Source: Angomonas deanei (taxonomy: Eukaryota; Euglenozoa; Kinetoplastea; Trypanosomatida; Trypanosomatidae). From it: a stretch of 64,000 bases of DNA. The notes beneath the pieces were generated by a model. It was not told where the DNA came from. It did no database searches and saw nothing but the letters and a program-made list of their open reading frames with translations. Made by a program: the position numbers and the translations under genes. Location of the stretch: positions 310,001 through 374,000 of the forward strand of contig LR877153.1 in NCBI GenBank assembly GCA_903995115.1. Direction: 5' to 3'. This document shows, piece by piece, positions 30,068 through 41,624 of the stretch (positions are counted from its first letter, which is position 1; each line of letters starts with the position of its first letter).

Positions 30068-31693
30068 ATGCTCCGGGCAGCACTGCGACGACGATTGCCA
30101 TTCTCTATACCCATGCATACTCCAGCTAGACCGCACAGTCATCAGTGTGGCGGGCACGGCCACTCCCACGATCACGGCCACAGCCACGGCGGGGGTCACA
30201 CCCACTCGCACGGCACGGTGGAGTCCTTCGTACAGGGAGAGGCCCTACGCCAGTGCAAGCTGGCCACCGCGGCAGGCGCCTTTACTAATGTTTTCTTTGC
30301 GGTCACCAAGTTGTACTACGGTACCGCCGGTGGCTCCGTCGCCCTCGTCGCGGACGGTTTTCACGCCTTTACCGATTTGTTTGCCGACGCCGTCTCGTAC
30401 GCATCGATCAGTTTTGCGAACGCGGCCTTCCCCCGGTGTCGCTTCCCTTTTGGCATCGGCCGGTTGGAGACCTCCGGCGCGGTGGTGGTGGCGGCTATTT
30501 TACTATTCGGTGGTATCGCACTTCTCATTCAATCTTTTCAAGTTTGTTGGGGTCAGCTGCTGGCGGTGCTCGCTCCTGTCGAGGCGCACGACCACGACCA
30601 CGGGCACAGCCACACCGCCGGGGATCATCACGGCCACAGCCACTTTGAGCTGACCGCCAAAGACGACAGCGGGAGAGACATTATTGTGTGGACGATGGTG
30701 GTGCTGGCGGCCTCCTCCGTCGTGTGCAAGGAACTGTTGTTTCACTGGACGAGGCGGGTAGGGAAGAAGGCGGGATCGCGGGTGGTGATTGCCAACGCGT
30801 ATCATCACCGGGCAGACGCCTGGAGCGGCGGGGTGGCGCTCGTCGGTGTGTTCGGTCAGTACATTGGCCTTGCCGGGGTCGACGGCCTCGCCGGTATCGT
30901 CGTTTCACTTTCCATCTGTCAGATTGGATACAATCTACTAAAAGGCAGCATTATGGAATTCTTTGATTATCAAAACTCCGAAGACATTTCCCAACTACGA
31001 CAACGACTGCAAATGTTTTCCCCCACCGTCGACAACGCCGGTAACCAGCCGGTGGGGGATTTGACGAGTGTCAGTGTCGAAAATAAAATTGAAGTGCACA
31101 AGGTGGTGCCGATTAACGTCTTCTTGATGCGTCACGGCGGTAACTACGTGCTGCACCTCACCCTCATTGTCAACGAGGCCCACACCGCACTTCCAAATTT
31201 CTCGCTCGATCGAAAAGATCACACGACTCGCGCGGTCGTTTATGGTGGTGCAGGAAACTTTCGTCGTCCTGCAAGTCACGAGCAGCTACACCATGACACG
31301 AGAGGACTATCAGACACTGATGGAGAAACTAAAAAAGACGGAGGAGGAGACTGTCCGCCACCGTGGGGAAGTGATGCAAAAGAAGAAGATGGCGACAAGG
31401 AAGCCCCTTCCGTAGAAGACGTCATTGACGGCGATAGTGAGGAAGATGAGTTTAGACGGACGATCCCGCCGTATATTATCGGCAGCGGCGCCACCATCAA
31501 CCCTTCGTTAGAACGTTGTTTGTATGGTCTGATGGAATTCCATCATCTTCCCCTGACGCTGACGTACGACTGGGAGAAACGGGTGGTCTATGTGCGGCAC
31601 AACGCGATGCACTTATCGGCAGAGTGTACCCGGGATGTGGAGGCGGTGGCGAGCTGCTTCAAGTGCGTCGTGAAGCAGGAAGAAGAGGCGTAA
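30068..31693 (+). CDS. Cation diffusion facilitator (CDF) metal transporter, probably mitochondrial
   Basis: A 541-aa protein of the CDF/ZnT family, which exports Zn, Fe or Mn from the cytosol into organelles. The start MLRAALRRRLPFSIPM resembles a mitochondrial presequence. A His-rich stretch follows (residues ~24-48), then membrane segments with the metal-binding motifs ADGFHAFTDLFADAVSY (TM2, about 97-113) and YHHRADAWSGGVALVG (TM5, about 243-258). A second His-rich loop lies at about residues 175-195. HAFTD/HHRAD (H-x3-D) pairing places it nearer to the MMT1/2 and SLC30A9 branch than to ZnT1. The long cytosolic C-terminal part has an acidic low-complexity insert (about 430-475). The open frame is intact. 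Confidence 0.85.
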   Translation: MLRAALRRRLPFSIPMHTPARPHSHQCGGHGHSHDHGHSHGGGHTHSHGTVESFVQGEALRQCKLATAAGAFTNVFFAVTKLYYGTAGGSVALVADGFHAFTDLFADAVSYASISFANAAFPRCRFPFGIGRLETSGAVVVAAILLFGGIALLIQSFQVCWGQLLAVLAPVEAHDHDHGHSHTAGDHHGHSHFELTAKDDSGRDIIVWTMVVLAASSVVCKELLFHWTRRVGKKAGSRVVIANAYHHRADAWSGGVALVGVFGQYIGLAGVDGLAGIVVSLSICQIGYNLLKGSIMEFFDYQNSEDISQLRQRLQMFSPTVDNAGNQPVGDLTSVSVENKIEVHKVVPINVFLMRHGGNYVLHLTLIVNEAHTALPNFSLDRKDHTTRAVVYGGAGNFRRPASHEQLHHDTRGLSDTDGETKKDGGGDCPPPWGSDAKEEDGDKEAPSVEDVIDGDSEEDEFRRTIPPYIIGSGATINPSLERCLYGLMEFHHLPLTLTYDWEKRVVYVRHNAMHLSAECTRDVEAVASCFKCVVKQEEEA

Positions 31694-31950
31694 CGAAATG
31701 AATAAGTAAGAAGCCACTTTTAAAAAAAAAAAAAAATCAGTTCCATTTTTTTTTTTTGTTGTTGTTTTTTTACACATATTACTAAATAGCAGGACCGATA
31801 ATAATACTATTTTCTTATCAGCAACAAAACAGAAAAAAAACAGCTACACAATGAAAGATGCTTTTTTTTTCTCCCCCCTTTTATTATTACCTTTTCAAAA
31901 AGCGTAGAAAAAAAAAAACCTAAAAAATAGTTATATAGTAAGCGGACCGA

Positions 31951-32877
31951 ATGGACGACGACTTTGACGACATCGACCCCGAAACCTTCTTCGATGACCT
32001 GGAGGGCGATGACTTGCTAGACACGCATGGCCTGCTGCCAGACCCTTCTGGCGGGGTTTCCAACGATAGAACAACAAGTCTCAGTCACACGGCGGAGGAC
32101 GGTTCCCCCACGCAAGAGACGACGGCCCCCACGAAGGCGGGACAAAAGCGGCCGCGGGAGGAGGACCTGGAGCTACCCCCCGTCATCGAGGACGTACGAC
32201 AGTACTTGCCCAACATTCCCGATAAAGATGCCTTCCCAGTGGTGGTCTCGCTCATCGCGCAGGGGGACCTCGGCGAGGGCGTCGACCTCCGTGAGCTCTG
32301 CTGTGCGACGAGGAATGTGGAGTACATGCCACACTTCAAGATTCCCTGCGCGACGGTCCGCCTCACACAGCCGAGCGCCACGGTGGTGTTGCGAAACACG
32401 GGCACGATGATCATCACTGGCGCTCACAGTGTGAGTGAGGCACGACACGCCACGGAACTCACCGCCCGTATTGTACGAAAGGCACTAGACAAGAAGATCA
32501 CCTCCGTCCGCTTCCGTGTTCGCTCCCTCATGAGCCGTTTTAACGTGTGTAGTCCGGTGAGGCTAGACGACCTCGCCCACCACGAGTTCAACGAGGACGA
32601 CAGCCCCGGGCTGAGCGCCTTCTTCTGCACCTACGAGCCCGACCGACACCCCGCCGCGATCGTCCGTCTCGCTGGGAAGAGTACCTCCAAGGAAAATCAG
32701 TGGACGGCGACGGGAAATATTTATGTGACAGGGAAACTAACGCTGTTGGGGTCCCGCAGTCTGGAGGAGCTGCGATTTGCTTTTGACGCGCTTATTCCCA
32801 TCTTGGCGCGTTACTTGGGAAAGGTGCCGAATGTGGAGAATGGGGATAGTGCGGCCGAAGCGACATCATCTGTATAG
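31951..32877 (+). CDS. TRF4: TATA-binding protein-related factor TRF4
   Basis: A 308-aa TBP-fold protein, the single trypanosomatid TBP homologue. In studied species it binds SL RNA, U-snRNA and tRNA promoters with SNAPc, TFIIA and TFIIIB. The start is the ATG at 31951, with a very acidic N-terminus (DDDFDDIDPETFFDDLEGDD) not found in animal TBPs. The core from about residue 95 shows the two direct repeats: LRELCCATRNVEYMPHFKIP, CATVRLTQPSATVVLRNTGT and MIITGAHSVSEARHA in repeat 1, and DDSPGLSAFFCTYEPDRHP...ATGNIYVTGKLTLLGSRS in repeat 2. The usual DNA-intercalating Phe positions are largely replaced (VVLRNTG in place of LIFxSG), as known for TRF4. An insert (AGKSTSKENQW) lies in repeat 2. 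Ends in TAG. Confidence 0.88.
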   Translation: MDDDFDDIDPETFFDDLEGDDLLDTHGLLPDPSGGVSNDRTTSLSHTAEDGSPTQETTAPTKAGQKRPREEDLELPPVIEDVRQYLPNIPDKDAFPVVVSLIAQGDLGEGVDLRELCCATRNVEYMPHFKIPCATVRLTQPSATVVLRNTGTMIITGAHSVSEARHATELTARIVRKALDKKITSVRFRVRSLMSRFNVCSPVRLDDLAHHEFNEDDSPGLSAFFCTYEPDRHPAAIVRLAGKSTSKENQWTATGNIYVTGKLTLLGSRSLEELRFAFDALIPILARYLGKVPNVENGDSAAEATSSV

Positions 32878-33024
32878 AATGATAATAATCTCTTTTTTTG
32901 TTGTGGTTAGTGTTGTTGTTGTTTTTTGTGTTTGCTTACTACTGTGAAACGAATAAAAATTCTAAAAAAATATGTGCACCTTCTTTCTTACAAAAAAAAG
33001 TTTTATATTGTTCTTTTCATCAAT

Positions 33025-33711
33025 ATGTCCAACTGGGAAGCTATCGCGAAAGAGTCGGAAGAAGTGCTCGCCCGCCCCGACATCAAGGGGTGCCACGAGA
33101 TTCTGATGAAGGCCTATGAGGCCGGTGAGCGTCACCCCGAGATCCTCTGGCGCCTCGGCCGCTCCCACTACGAGATGGCGGAGGAGTCCACGGACAGCGA
33201 CGTGCGCCGGCCGCACCTCCTGCAGGGCCTGGAGCTCTGCCAGCAGTCCGTCAAGGAGGACGGTAACAACTTTGCCTCGCACAAGTGGCTCGGTATCCTC
33301 CTCTCCGCCCAGGACGTTGGCAACAAGGAGAAGATTGCGAACGCCTACACCATCAAGGAGCACTTCTTGAAGGCGGTCGAGCTCAACCCCAAGGATGCCA
33401 CCTCCCTCCACTGCATGGGGAACTGGTGTTACAGTGTGCTCAAGATTGGGTGGCTGGAGCGCAAGGCGGCGGCGATGCTCTTTGGCGAGCCACCGTCCTC
33501 CACCACGGAGGAGTGCCTCAAGTACCTCCTTGCCTCCGCCGAGGCGGGTGACACCATCCACAACGCCACCATGATTGGGGACGTATACAAGATGGACGGG
33601 AATAAGGCGGAGGCGCGCAAGTGGTACCAGAAGGCCATTGACATGCCTACCAGCAGCGAACTGCAGAAGAGGAACCACGACAAGGCGGTGAAGGGTCTCA
33701 AGTCTTTGTAA
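33025..33711 (+). CDS. Regulator of microtubule dynamics (RMDN)-type TPR protein
   Basis: A 228-aa soluble protein. The start is the ATG at 33025 (MSNWEAIAKESEEVL). The upstream in-frame stretch from 32926 is A/T-rich leader. TPR-like helices cover the whole protein: HPEILWRLGRSHYEMAEES, ASHKWLGILLSAQDV, and the family's hallmark segment LHCMGNWCYSVLKIGWLERKAAAMLFGEPP, matching RMDN1-3/RMD-1 (GxWCYxVxxLSWLEKKxAxxLFGxPP). The last helices EARKWYQKAIDMP and KAVKGLKSL close the solenoid. Family members associate with microtubules or mitochondria-ER contacts in animals. The role in kinetoplastids is not established. No transmembrane segment is visible. High GC third positions suggest high expression. 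Confidence 0.85.
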   Translation: MSNWEAIAKESEEVLARPDIKGCHEILMKAYEAGERHPEILWRLGRSHYEMAEESTDSDVRRPHLLQGLELCQQSVKEDGNNFASHKWLGILLSAQDVGNKEKIANAYTIKEHFLKAVELNPKDATSLHCMGNWCYSVLKIGWLERKAAAMLFGEPPSSTTEECLKYLLASAEAGDTIHNATMIGDVYKMDGNKAEARKWYQKAIDMPTSSELQKRNHDKAVKGLKSL

Positions 33712-34047
33712 AGGGTTTTCAAAAAAAAAAAAAATGGGAGAAATCGTAAAGTAAAAAAAAGAAAAAAAAACTCCCTTCTTTTTTTATTTTATTTTTTACT
33801 CCCCTTGCGATTTTTTGTGTATCCTCTCGTATTAAAATATAGTTTAATACACAACAACAAAAAAAAAAAAAAAAAATCACGGATGGATAAATAATAATAA
33901 AAAAAAAAAAAAAAAACTATTGCAACGGTTTCTTCATAATTGTTTGTCAATCGTATCCACACTCTCTCTCTCTCCTCATTTTACAGCCATTTCATTATTC
34001 ACCTATAGAACAGAAAACTATAATATATATATATATAAAGAGAGATA
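33712..34047. other. Spacer with CT-repeat splice signal
   Basis: 336 bases: poly(A) tracts, then a (CT)n pyrimidine tract at 33960-33977 followed by CATTTTACAG (AG at 33985-33986), a strong acceptor candidate 62 nt upstream of the TUTase start. A (TA)n run at about 34022-34037 lies in the resulting 5' UTR. Confidence 0.6.
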
Positions 34048-36679
34048 ATGAGTGTTGTCAACCAGACCACTACGATTGGATCAGATAAACGAGAAGACGG
34101 TGGTTTCAGAGGTCATCACAGACGTCCCCGCAGAGGCGACGGAGAAAAATGGCCTGAACGAAAGCAGTACACGCTGTGTGATCAGTGCGGCAACATTGAG
34201 GAATACCCCCACCACCAGGACTGTCAGCACCGAGAGACCAGCCTCCTGCTAGACTCCTTCGCCGAGCTCACCCGTCACAACAAGGAAGCAGAAGCGCTCA
34301 CCGACGCGGAGGCACTTCAGTTGGGTTTATTTGTGCTGGATTGTGTCATCGAAGGTGATGCCGGGGAGGAAATGTTTAATGTCATGTGTAAGTGCCAGGC
34401 GCAGCTGCACCGGCTACTCTCCGAGGCCATGGATGAGAGGCCGTCTGTCTTTTTGTTTGGTAGTTGTGTGTCGATGGGGTGTTGGGACGGACACGGCGAC
34501 GGCGACTTCGCCGTGGTGGTGCCAGAAATGTTATCGACCGGCGCACGCGCACGCGAGGCCCGTAAAAAGAACGCGGACACATTCTTTGAGTATAATGAGG
34601 AGACCGTGAACTCGTTGCTGACGGCCCTCTCGGAAGGAGGGGAGAAGTCGTTAATCTGCGGCGTGGGGAGAAAAATGCGAAACGGTGGTTTTCTGGAAGA
34701 GGAGTTGGACGTGGTCGTCCACACCAGAATCCCCGTCGTCCGGCGGAAGCGACTGGTGGACCAGCGGTATGAGCCCCGGCAGTCCAACGAGCCGTTCGTC
34801 TTGGAGTTCTTCTTTGAAAACGATCTTCAGCACAGGGACTTTTTGAGAACCACTCTCCCGCGGCTGGTGGAGACGTACGGCTGCCGGGAGATGGAAGAGA
34901 AGACGCGGTGCAAACTTTCTGTGGCGCTTGATGACAGCACTTCCGCCTTTCGCCTCTTCAGCCGTAGCGAGTGGGGTGGCATCCGCAAGCAGTGGCTACC
35001 AGGAGGCCGTCTGCCAGAGATCTTCTACGTCGACTTTGACATTTCCTCCCGCATCTATGGCGTGCGCAACAGTTGGTTCATGCGGCAGTACCTCATCCAG
35101 GACGAAGTCTTCCGCGTGGGGAACCTCTTTGTCAAGACGTGGAGTAAGGCGAGGTCGGTGAACAACTCCCGGCAGGGCTATCTCACCAGCTACGCCATGA
35201 CGGAGCTGTGGATACACTACCTACTGCAGGCGGGGGAGGCGACCTTCGTGGAGCCCAGCTCGGTAGGGGCCTACCCCTTCGCCTTCCCAGATGACGGTGC
35301 CGTACGTGCCGCTGTGGTCCACTGCTGCCTCCAAGGAGGAGGACGATGCACGGGTGCGCCGGTTGGGTCGGTTAATCAGCGGATTTTTTCACTATTACGC
35401 CCACACCTTCGACTGGGACCGAGAGGTCGTCAGTCTGCGGCGCAACCTCCCGGGGGGGGAGGCACCCCTCACACGAGAAGAGATCGGGTGGACCGCCGAT
35501 AAGGAGGTGAACACCGTTATGTTTCGGGACCGCGTCTTGTACAACATTTGCATCGATGACGTCTACGAGAATAACTTCAACCTCGGTCGTCACCTGAGCA
35601 AAGGGAAGGCGGATTGGTTCAAGTTGCAGTTCCTGCTGGCGGCCGACCGGTGCGCCTCGGTGGATGAGAGACTGGAGGAGCTCATCACGGAGGTACACCC
35701 GTTTGCGGAGGCCACCGTCAAGACCGACTTGTACCGTTGTCTTATTGAGAGTCCGCTGGGCACCTCCACCGTCGGGCTCGTGCGCGCCACCCTCATGATC
35801 ATGAACCCTTACACCTCCGCGTTCACCCTCAAACACCGTCTGTCGGACTTGTGGGTTCAACCACAGCAGACCCTCAGCGACATTGCGCTCCTCAAGCGGT
35901 ATCAGCGTAACATTGACTACCCCTCCGACCAGGAGGCACTCGCGGCGGCCGGCTGGACCGCCACCAGCGACAGTGTGGAGACAGAGGCAGATGGGACCGT
36001 GTTCGACGCTTTTGAGATATCGCTCACCAAAAAAAGCGAAACGGGAAACCACAAGCGGCATTCCATTGCCAACGAGGAGGAGCTCACCGCACTGCGGGCA
36101 CGGTACGATGCGGCGCTGGAGAGCGCCCTATGCTCGCCGGAGAGTGGGTGTCTGCTAGACGAGGAGGACTTGGGGGAAAACAGTATTGTCCGTCGCTGCC
36201 TGTATTGTGTCGATCACCGCGGCTTCTCCACCTACTACCACCGCGCCCGCTTCGTCCGCCACCTCGTCGCCCTCGCACAGCTCATGGACCACCAGAAAGA
36301 CGGGAAAAACAAGAAGAATCAGTACTTTTATATCAAGGCCACCCTACCGCGGCGTGAGATCCTTCGTAAGCGCATCATGGAGAGTATCCTGGCGGATGAG
36401 CGCTACGTGGTGCCAGGGACTCACACCGGCACCGCACTGCTGCAGTCGTACGTTGGCTCCCGTGGCGCGGAAGAAAAGGTACGTCGGGTAAAGCAGATGG
36501 GCGACCGCAGAAGTGGTGGCGGCCACGCCAAGCCGGTGGTCCGACACGACCTCTCCCGTCCGCAGCGCGACGTCCTCTGCGATGAGTGCGGACGAAAGAG
36601 GAATTGTTTTCCCTCCACTGATCCAAAAGTAGACAGAGGCGTTTATTGTTTTGAATGTTGGCAAAACTACACGAAGTAA
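34048..36679 (+). CDS. KRET1: RNA-editing 3' terminal uridylyltransferase 1 (RET1/KRET1-like)
   Basis: A mitochondrial TUTase that adds U to guide RNA, rRNA and mRNA 3' ends. The start is the ATG at 34048. An N-terminal zinc-finger-like motif CDQCGNIEEYPHHQDCQH (residues 44-61) is followed by the nucleotidyltransferase core: FLFGSCVSMGCWDGHGDGDF with catalytic D151 and D153, then VDFDISSRIYGVRNS carrying the third Asp (about 329-331). The ~176-residue spacing reflects the middle domain typical of RET1 and RET2. Zinc finger and total length (~877 aa) favour RET1 over the 57-kDa RET2. The frame changes near 35285-35300, and the PAP-associated domain continues as VRRLGRLISGFFHYYAHTFDWDREVVSLRR. 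A C-terminal four-Cys knuckle (LCDECGRKRNC and YCFECW) ends the protein. No obvious presequence is seen, which is unusual. Confidence 0.75.
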
Positions 36680-36742
36680 ATTATTTCTTTTATATATATA
36701 TATAAATATAAAAATACCAGAGTAGAGTTATTTATCTTATAG

Positions 36743-38476
<1,734 letters not shown>

Positions 38477-38845
38477 ACAGCTGTAAACGTACATGAAAAC
38501 TCACCGCGCGTGTTTTTGTTTTTTTGAGTTTTCATGTCTATTATTTTTCACCAAGGGAAACACAAAAAAAAAAATATACTTCCCTCCCGTAAGAAAGGGA
38601 ATAGTGCTTTTATACAAAAACATGCATTTACTGTGAACGAAAAAGAAATGAAAAAATATCTGGTTTGTCTGCCCAAAACACAAAAAAAGAATGGCGAGAA
38701 ACGCCCGTTTTCGTATCCTCCCTCTTCCCCCCTCCTCATTTCCCTACGAGGAAAAAAAAAAAAAAAAAACATCACCGACACGCAAGAAGGGCCCCTGGTC
38801 GCTCAGCTAGGCGAGCACCGTAGGAAACAGGCGAAGAAAAAAAAA
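38477..38845. other. Spacer between the peptidase gene and tRNA-Gln
   Basis: A/T-rich with poly(A) runs at 38562-38573 and 38752-38769. A GC-rich stretch at 38780-38830 directly downstream of the tRNA (relative to its own strand) is unexplained. An open frame (38534-38914) crosses this spacer and the tRNA but has no coding character. Confidence 0.5.
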
Positions 38846-38920
38846 GTGGTCTTACCAGGATTCGAACCTGGGTTTTCGGAATCAAAATCCGAAGTGATAA
38901 CCCCTACACTATAAGACCAC
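38846..38920 (-). tRNA. tRNA-Gln (anticodon UUG)
   Basis: A 75-nt cloverleaf on the - strand. The acceptor stem is GTGGTCT/AGACCAC. The D arm is AGTG/CACT and contains an A-box-like TAGTGTAGGGGTTA. The anticodon stem TCGGA/TCCGA encloses loop TTTTGAT, giving anticodon TTG (Gln, CAA). The T arm CCAGG/CCTGG has loop TTCGAAT (B box GGTTCGAATCC). There is no intron, and CCA is not encoded. It is the only supported gene on the - strand and lies at the boundary between two blocks of different base composition, a typical place for a Pol III gene interrupting polycistronic units in kinetoplastids. Confidence 0.95.
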
Positions 38921-39109
38921 TATAGTAACCGGATTTTTAACCTTAGCCTACAACGGCCGCCTAAGCTCTGGTCGAGTTTAGCCGCGGCCCAAAGCGGCGC
39001 CGGCATCCTCCCACAGCCAGGAAAAACAATCCGCCAGAACCTAAGCACACTACCCCATCTCCCCAAAAACACCCCCAATAGCACAACCGCATAGAAAATC
39101 AAAACACAC
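38921..39109. other. GC-richer spacer upstream of tRNA-Gln and the PIH1 gene
   Basis: About 190 bases lacking the poly(A)/poly(T) runs seen elsewhere. It carries GC-rich words (GCCGCGGCCCAAAGCGGCGCC at 38980-39002, which is partly self-complementary). No second tRNA or snoRNA could be folded convincingly by eye. Confidence 0.4.
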
Positions 39110-40198
39110 ATGACGGCCGCCCTGGTGGACGGCTTTTGCTTCGCCGCAAAGGCATCCGACGAGGTGACAAACTACGTTGTTAACGTTTGTGGCCACGAAT
39201 CGGTCGGGAAACCGCTTTCCCGAAGCATGGACGAAGTCGACGAAAAATACCTAGACGAGTTCGGCGTGGACAACTTGGTGATCCCGATATCCGTCGGCGT
39301 TCCTCAAAAAATAGAGAAGGAGGGCGTCGACTACGTGGTGGACGTGGTGATGCATCCTTGGATTACGGAGCGGTGCCGAAAGCCCAGCAGACTGTTAAAC
39401 CACTTTGTGGCCCGTATCATCGCGCTTAGTTTAGATTGGATTAAAACGGAGTGTGGCGTAACACTGGTTGAAAAAACGTGCCGCTTCATCGGTACACAGT
39501 ACTTCGGAAGCAAAACGAAAAAAGCCAACGAGCAATCCGTAAAAGAGGCGATGGAGATGTTCGACAAATTTTTAAAGGAAGTCAAAAAAGATCAGCCCGA
39601 AACTGAGGCGCCCATTCCCAGCGATCTGAAAGTGAGCGCCAACCGAAACGAAAAGCCAAATAAACCTCTAGTCCAAGAGCTTCCCCAGACAACGACGGGT
39701 ATCAAAAAGGGATTTCTAAACGGCAAGCAAAGCCTTTACGGGCCGGAAGGGAGCAAAGAAGGCGACGGGCCGAAATACGACCCGCTCGGACACATCCCTG
39801 AATCCCTCCGAAACAAGTGTAAAATTATTGACACGACAAAACTAGGCGAGCCCTCCAATGTCAGTGTTGCACAGAAAAGCGCGCCGCAAAAGGCATCTCC
39901 ACCTCCTCCGCCGCCGCAAGTTGAAAAAGTTCTCCCACCTCCCAAGGAAGAGAAGTCAAAGCAGGATTGGATTTTGCAGTCGCTGACAGTGGAAAGTAAA
40001 ATCATAGTTGTGGAGTTCTGCCTAGCGGAACACGTTGCTGAAAAGCCACCCGTGGACCTCGAAGCGACTGAACACACGCTTGAGCTGAACGACCTTGTAA
40101 CAGACCTCCCGCTGCCCATCGACAGCGACGAAGTCACCGCAAAGTTCGTAAAAAAGACAAGGAAGCTCATTGTGACGTGCGGCCTCAAGCAGTCCTAA
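39110..40198 (+). CDS. PIH1-domain protein (dynein arm assembly / R2TP cofactor)
   Basis: A 362-aa protein with start ATG at 39110. The N-terminal PIH1 domain is recognisable: YVVNVCGHESVGKPLS, the basic/aromatic stretch DVVMHPWITERC, and LDWIKTECGVTLVEKTCRFIGTQYFG (about residues 20-150). A Lys/Pro-rich linker (PPPPPPQVEKVLPPPKEEK, about 265-285) leads to a C-terminal CS-like beta domain (SKIIVVEFCL...LELNDL...VTAKFVKKTRKLIVTC). This layout fits the PIH1D3/Kintoun/Twister group of HSP90 cofactors that preassemble axonemal dyneins in the cytoplasm. Which member is uncertain. The gene has no Asn runs and less biased codon use than genes to its left. WDR92, another dynein assembly factor, lies at 57.6 kb. 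Confidence 0.8.
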   Translation: MTAALVDGFCFAAKASDEVTNYVVNVCGHESVGKPLSRSMDEVDEKYLDEFGVDNLVIPISVGVPQKIEKEGVDYVVDVVMHPWITERCRKPSRLLNHFVARIIALSLDWIKTECGVTLVEKTCRFIGTQYFGSKTKKANEQSVKEAMEMFDKFLKEVKKDQPETEAPIPSDLKVSANRNEKPNKPLVQELPQTTTGIKKGFLNGKQSLYGPEGSKEGDGPKYDPLGHIPESLRNKCKIIDTTKLGEPSNVSVAQKSAPQKASPPPPPPQVEKVLPPPKEEKSKQDWILQSLTVESKIIVVEFCLAEHVAEKPPVDLEATEHTLELNDLVTDLPLPIDSDEVTAKFVKKTRKLIVTCGLKQS

Positions 40199-40338
40199 AG
40201 ACGGAGAGGTTACCTGAAATTGTACGCGTTTAAAAATGTAAAAAAAAAAAAAAAGGGTACTTCTATTTCCCTTTACGTCACGATTTGAACACCCAAAATG
40301 TTGGGGAAAAAAAACTATCCTTCAGGCGCACAAAATAT

Positions 40339-40375
40339 TTTCTTCCTTTCCTTTTTTCTTTTTTTTTTTTTTAAG
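40339..40375 (+). promoter_or_regulatory. Candidate trans-splice acceptor for the MAP kinase gene
   Basis: A pyrimidine tract (TTTTCTTCCTTTCC and onward to 40372) followed by AAG (AG at 40374-40375), 42 nt upstream of the ATG. No AG interrupts the tract. Confidence 0.55.
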
Positions 40376-40417
40376 CAAGTACTCTGCCCGATTCATAGCT
40401 AAACTGGGGTATCAGCC

Positions 40418-41494
40418 ATGATAGCTCCACTGTTAGTACTCCCAAACGGTCACAAAATATACGACATTAGGGGACAGAAATTTGAGGTGAGTAAAAATTA
40501 CGAATTAACAAAATTAGCCGGATTCGGGGCCTACGGGACAGTGTGCTCCGCAATTGACACAACCACGGGAAACAAAGTAGCGATCAAGAAAAATTCCCAT
40601 ATATTTAATGATGTTCGCGAAACGAAGAGGATCCTCCGCGAAATGGAAATAATGACAACCTTAGACCACACGAACATAGTCAAGCTGAAGCACTTCATTA
40701 GACCTCAGAACAAGGAAACCTTCCAAGACATCTACTTTGTGATGGATCTCTATGACACCGATCTTCACAGAATCATCAAAAGTGGACAGAAGCTAACGAA
40801 CGAGCACCACCAATATTTCATGATTCAGGCGTTTAGAGGACTAAACTACCTCCATTCCGCCAAAATTATGCACCGTGACCTAAAGCCAAGTAATCTTCTC
40901 GTAAATGCGGACTGCGCGCTTGCCATTTGCGACTTTGGCCTCGCACGAGACGATCAAGTGGCTCCCACCGCGGAGCTCACACAATACGTAGTCACCCGAT
41001 GGTATCGGCCACCCGAGTTGCTGGACACCGGATCCAATATGTATAGCAGTGCCATTGATGTTTGGAGTCTGGGACTCATTTTTGCTGAACTAATGGTGGG
41101 AAAGGCGCTCCTTCCCGGTTCTGATTACATATCGCAGTTAAACATGGTGGTTAATTTGCTGGGTACGCCGTCCGTCGAAGACATGGAATTTCTGAGCTCA
41201 GACGCGAAGACGTTCTTGCAAAATCAACCCTTTCGCAAGGGTCGCCCTTTTACTTCCATATTCCCCATGGCAACCCCTGAGGCAGCTGACCTTCTTTCGA
41301 AGCTGCTGGTGTTTCACCCTGCAAAGCGTTTGACGGCTAAGCAAGTGATTGAGCATCCTTATTTTCACAAGTTTAGAGACCCCAAGGAGGAAGGTACTTC
41401 CGAACGCCCGTTCGTCTGGACGCATCTAAGCAACACGCCGGAAGCCCTGCGGGAGGAATTTTGGACCCTTATTCTTAAACACTCCGACGAGTAA
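40418..41494 (+). CDS. MAP kinase with TQY activation lip (MPK4-like)
   Basis: A 358-aa CMGC-group kinase. All catalytic motifs are present: glycine loop GFGAYGTV (residues 35-42), AIKK lysine (57), HRDLKPSN (152-159), DFGLAR (172-177) and RWYRPPEL (194-201). The phosphorylation lip is ELTQYVVTRWYR, that is T188-Q189-Y190 instead of the animal TEY/TDY/TGY. A TQY lip and a length near 360 aa are features I associate with Leishmania MPK4 and T. brucei MAPK4, so orthology to that group is likely. Those kinases are essential or stress-linked in the studied parasites. The C-terminus is short without the long ERK7/8-type extension. A compact, intact gene without Asn runs. Confidence 0.88.
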   Translation: MIAPLLVLPNGHKIYDIRGQKFEVSKNYELTKLAGFGAYGTVCSAIDTTTGNKVAIKKNSHIFNDVRETKRILREMEIMTTLDHTNIVKLKHFIRPQNKETFQDIYFVMDLYDTDLHRIIKSGQKLTNEHHQYFMIQAFRGLNYLHSAKIMHRDLKPSNLLVNADCALAICDFGLARDDQVAPTAELTQYVVTRWYRPPELLDTGSNMYSSAIDVWSLGLIFAELMVGKALLPGSDYISQLNMVVNLLGTPSVEDMEFLSSDAKTFLQNQPFRKGRPFTSIFPMATPEAADLLSKLLVFHPAKRLTAKQVIEHPYFHKFRDPKEEGTSERPFVWTHLSNTPEALREEFWTLILKHSDE

Positions 41495-41624
41495 TCGAGA
41501 TTATACCTCATTTTTGTTGCTTAGCTCGGCGCTGTAATATTCGAACGTAGTATCTTTACGTTTAATGGGATTTTTTGGTTTGTTTCTCTTTGCTGTGAGT
41601 AACACTACTATTATTATTCCGACC

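Noticed and set aside
38780-38835. Second small RNA gene next to tRNA-Gln
   Set aside because: The GC-rich stretch has short complementary words (GCTCAGCTAGGCGAGC) but no complete cloverleaf or B box could be placed.
38534-38914. 126-codon open frame on the + strand
   Set aside because: It runs through a poly(A) spacer and the antisense of tRNA-Gln. The LPGFEPG-type string is the translated T arm of the tRNA.
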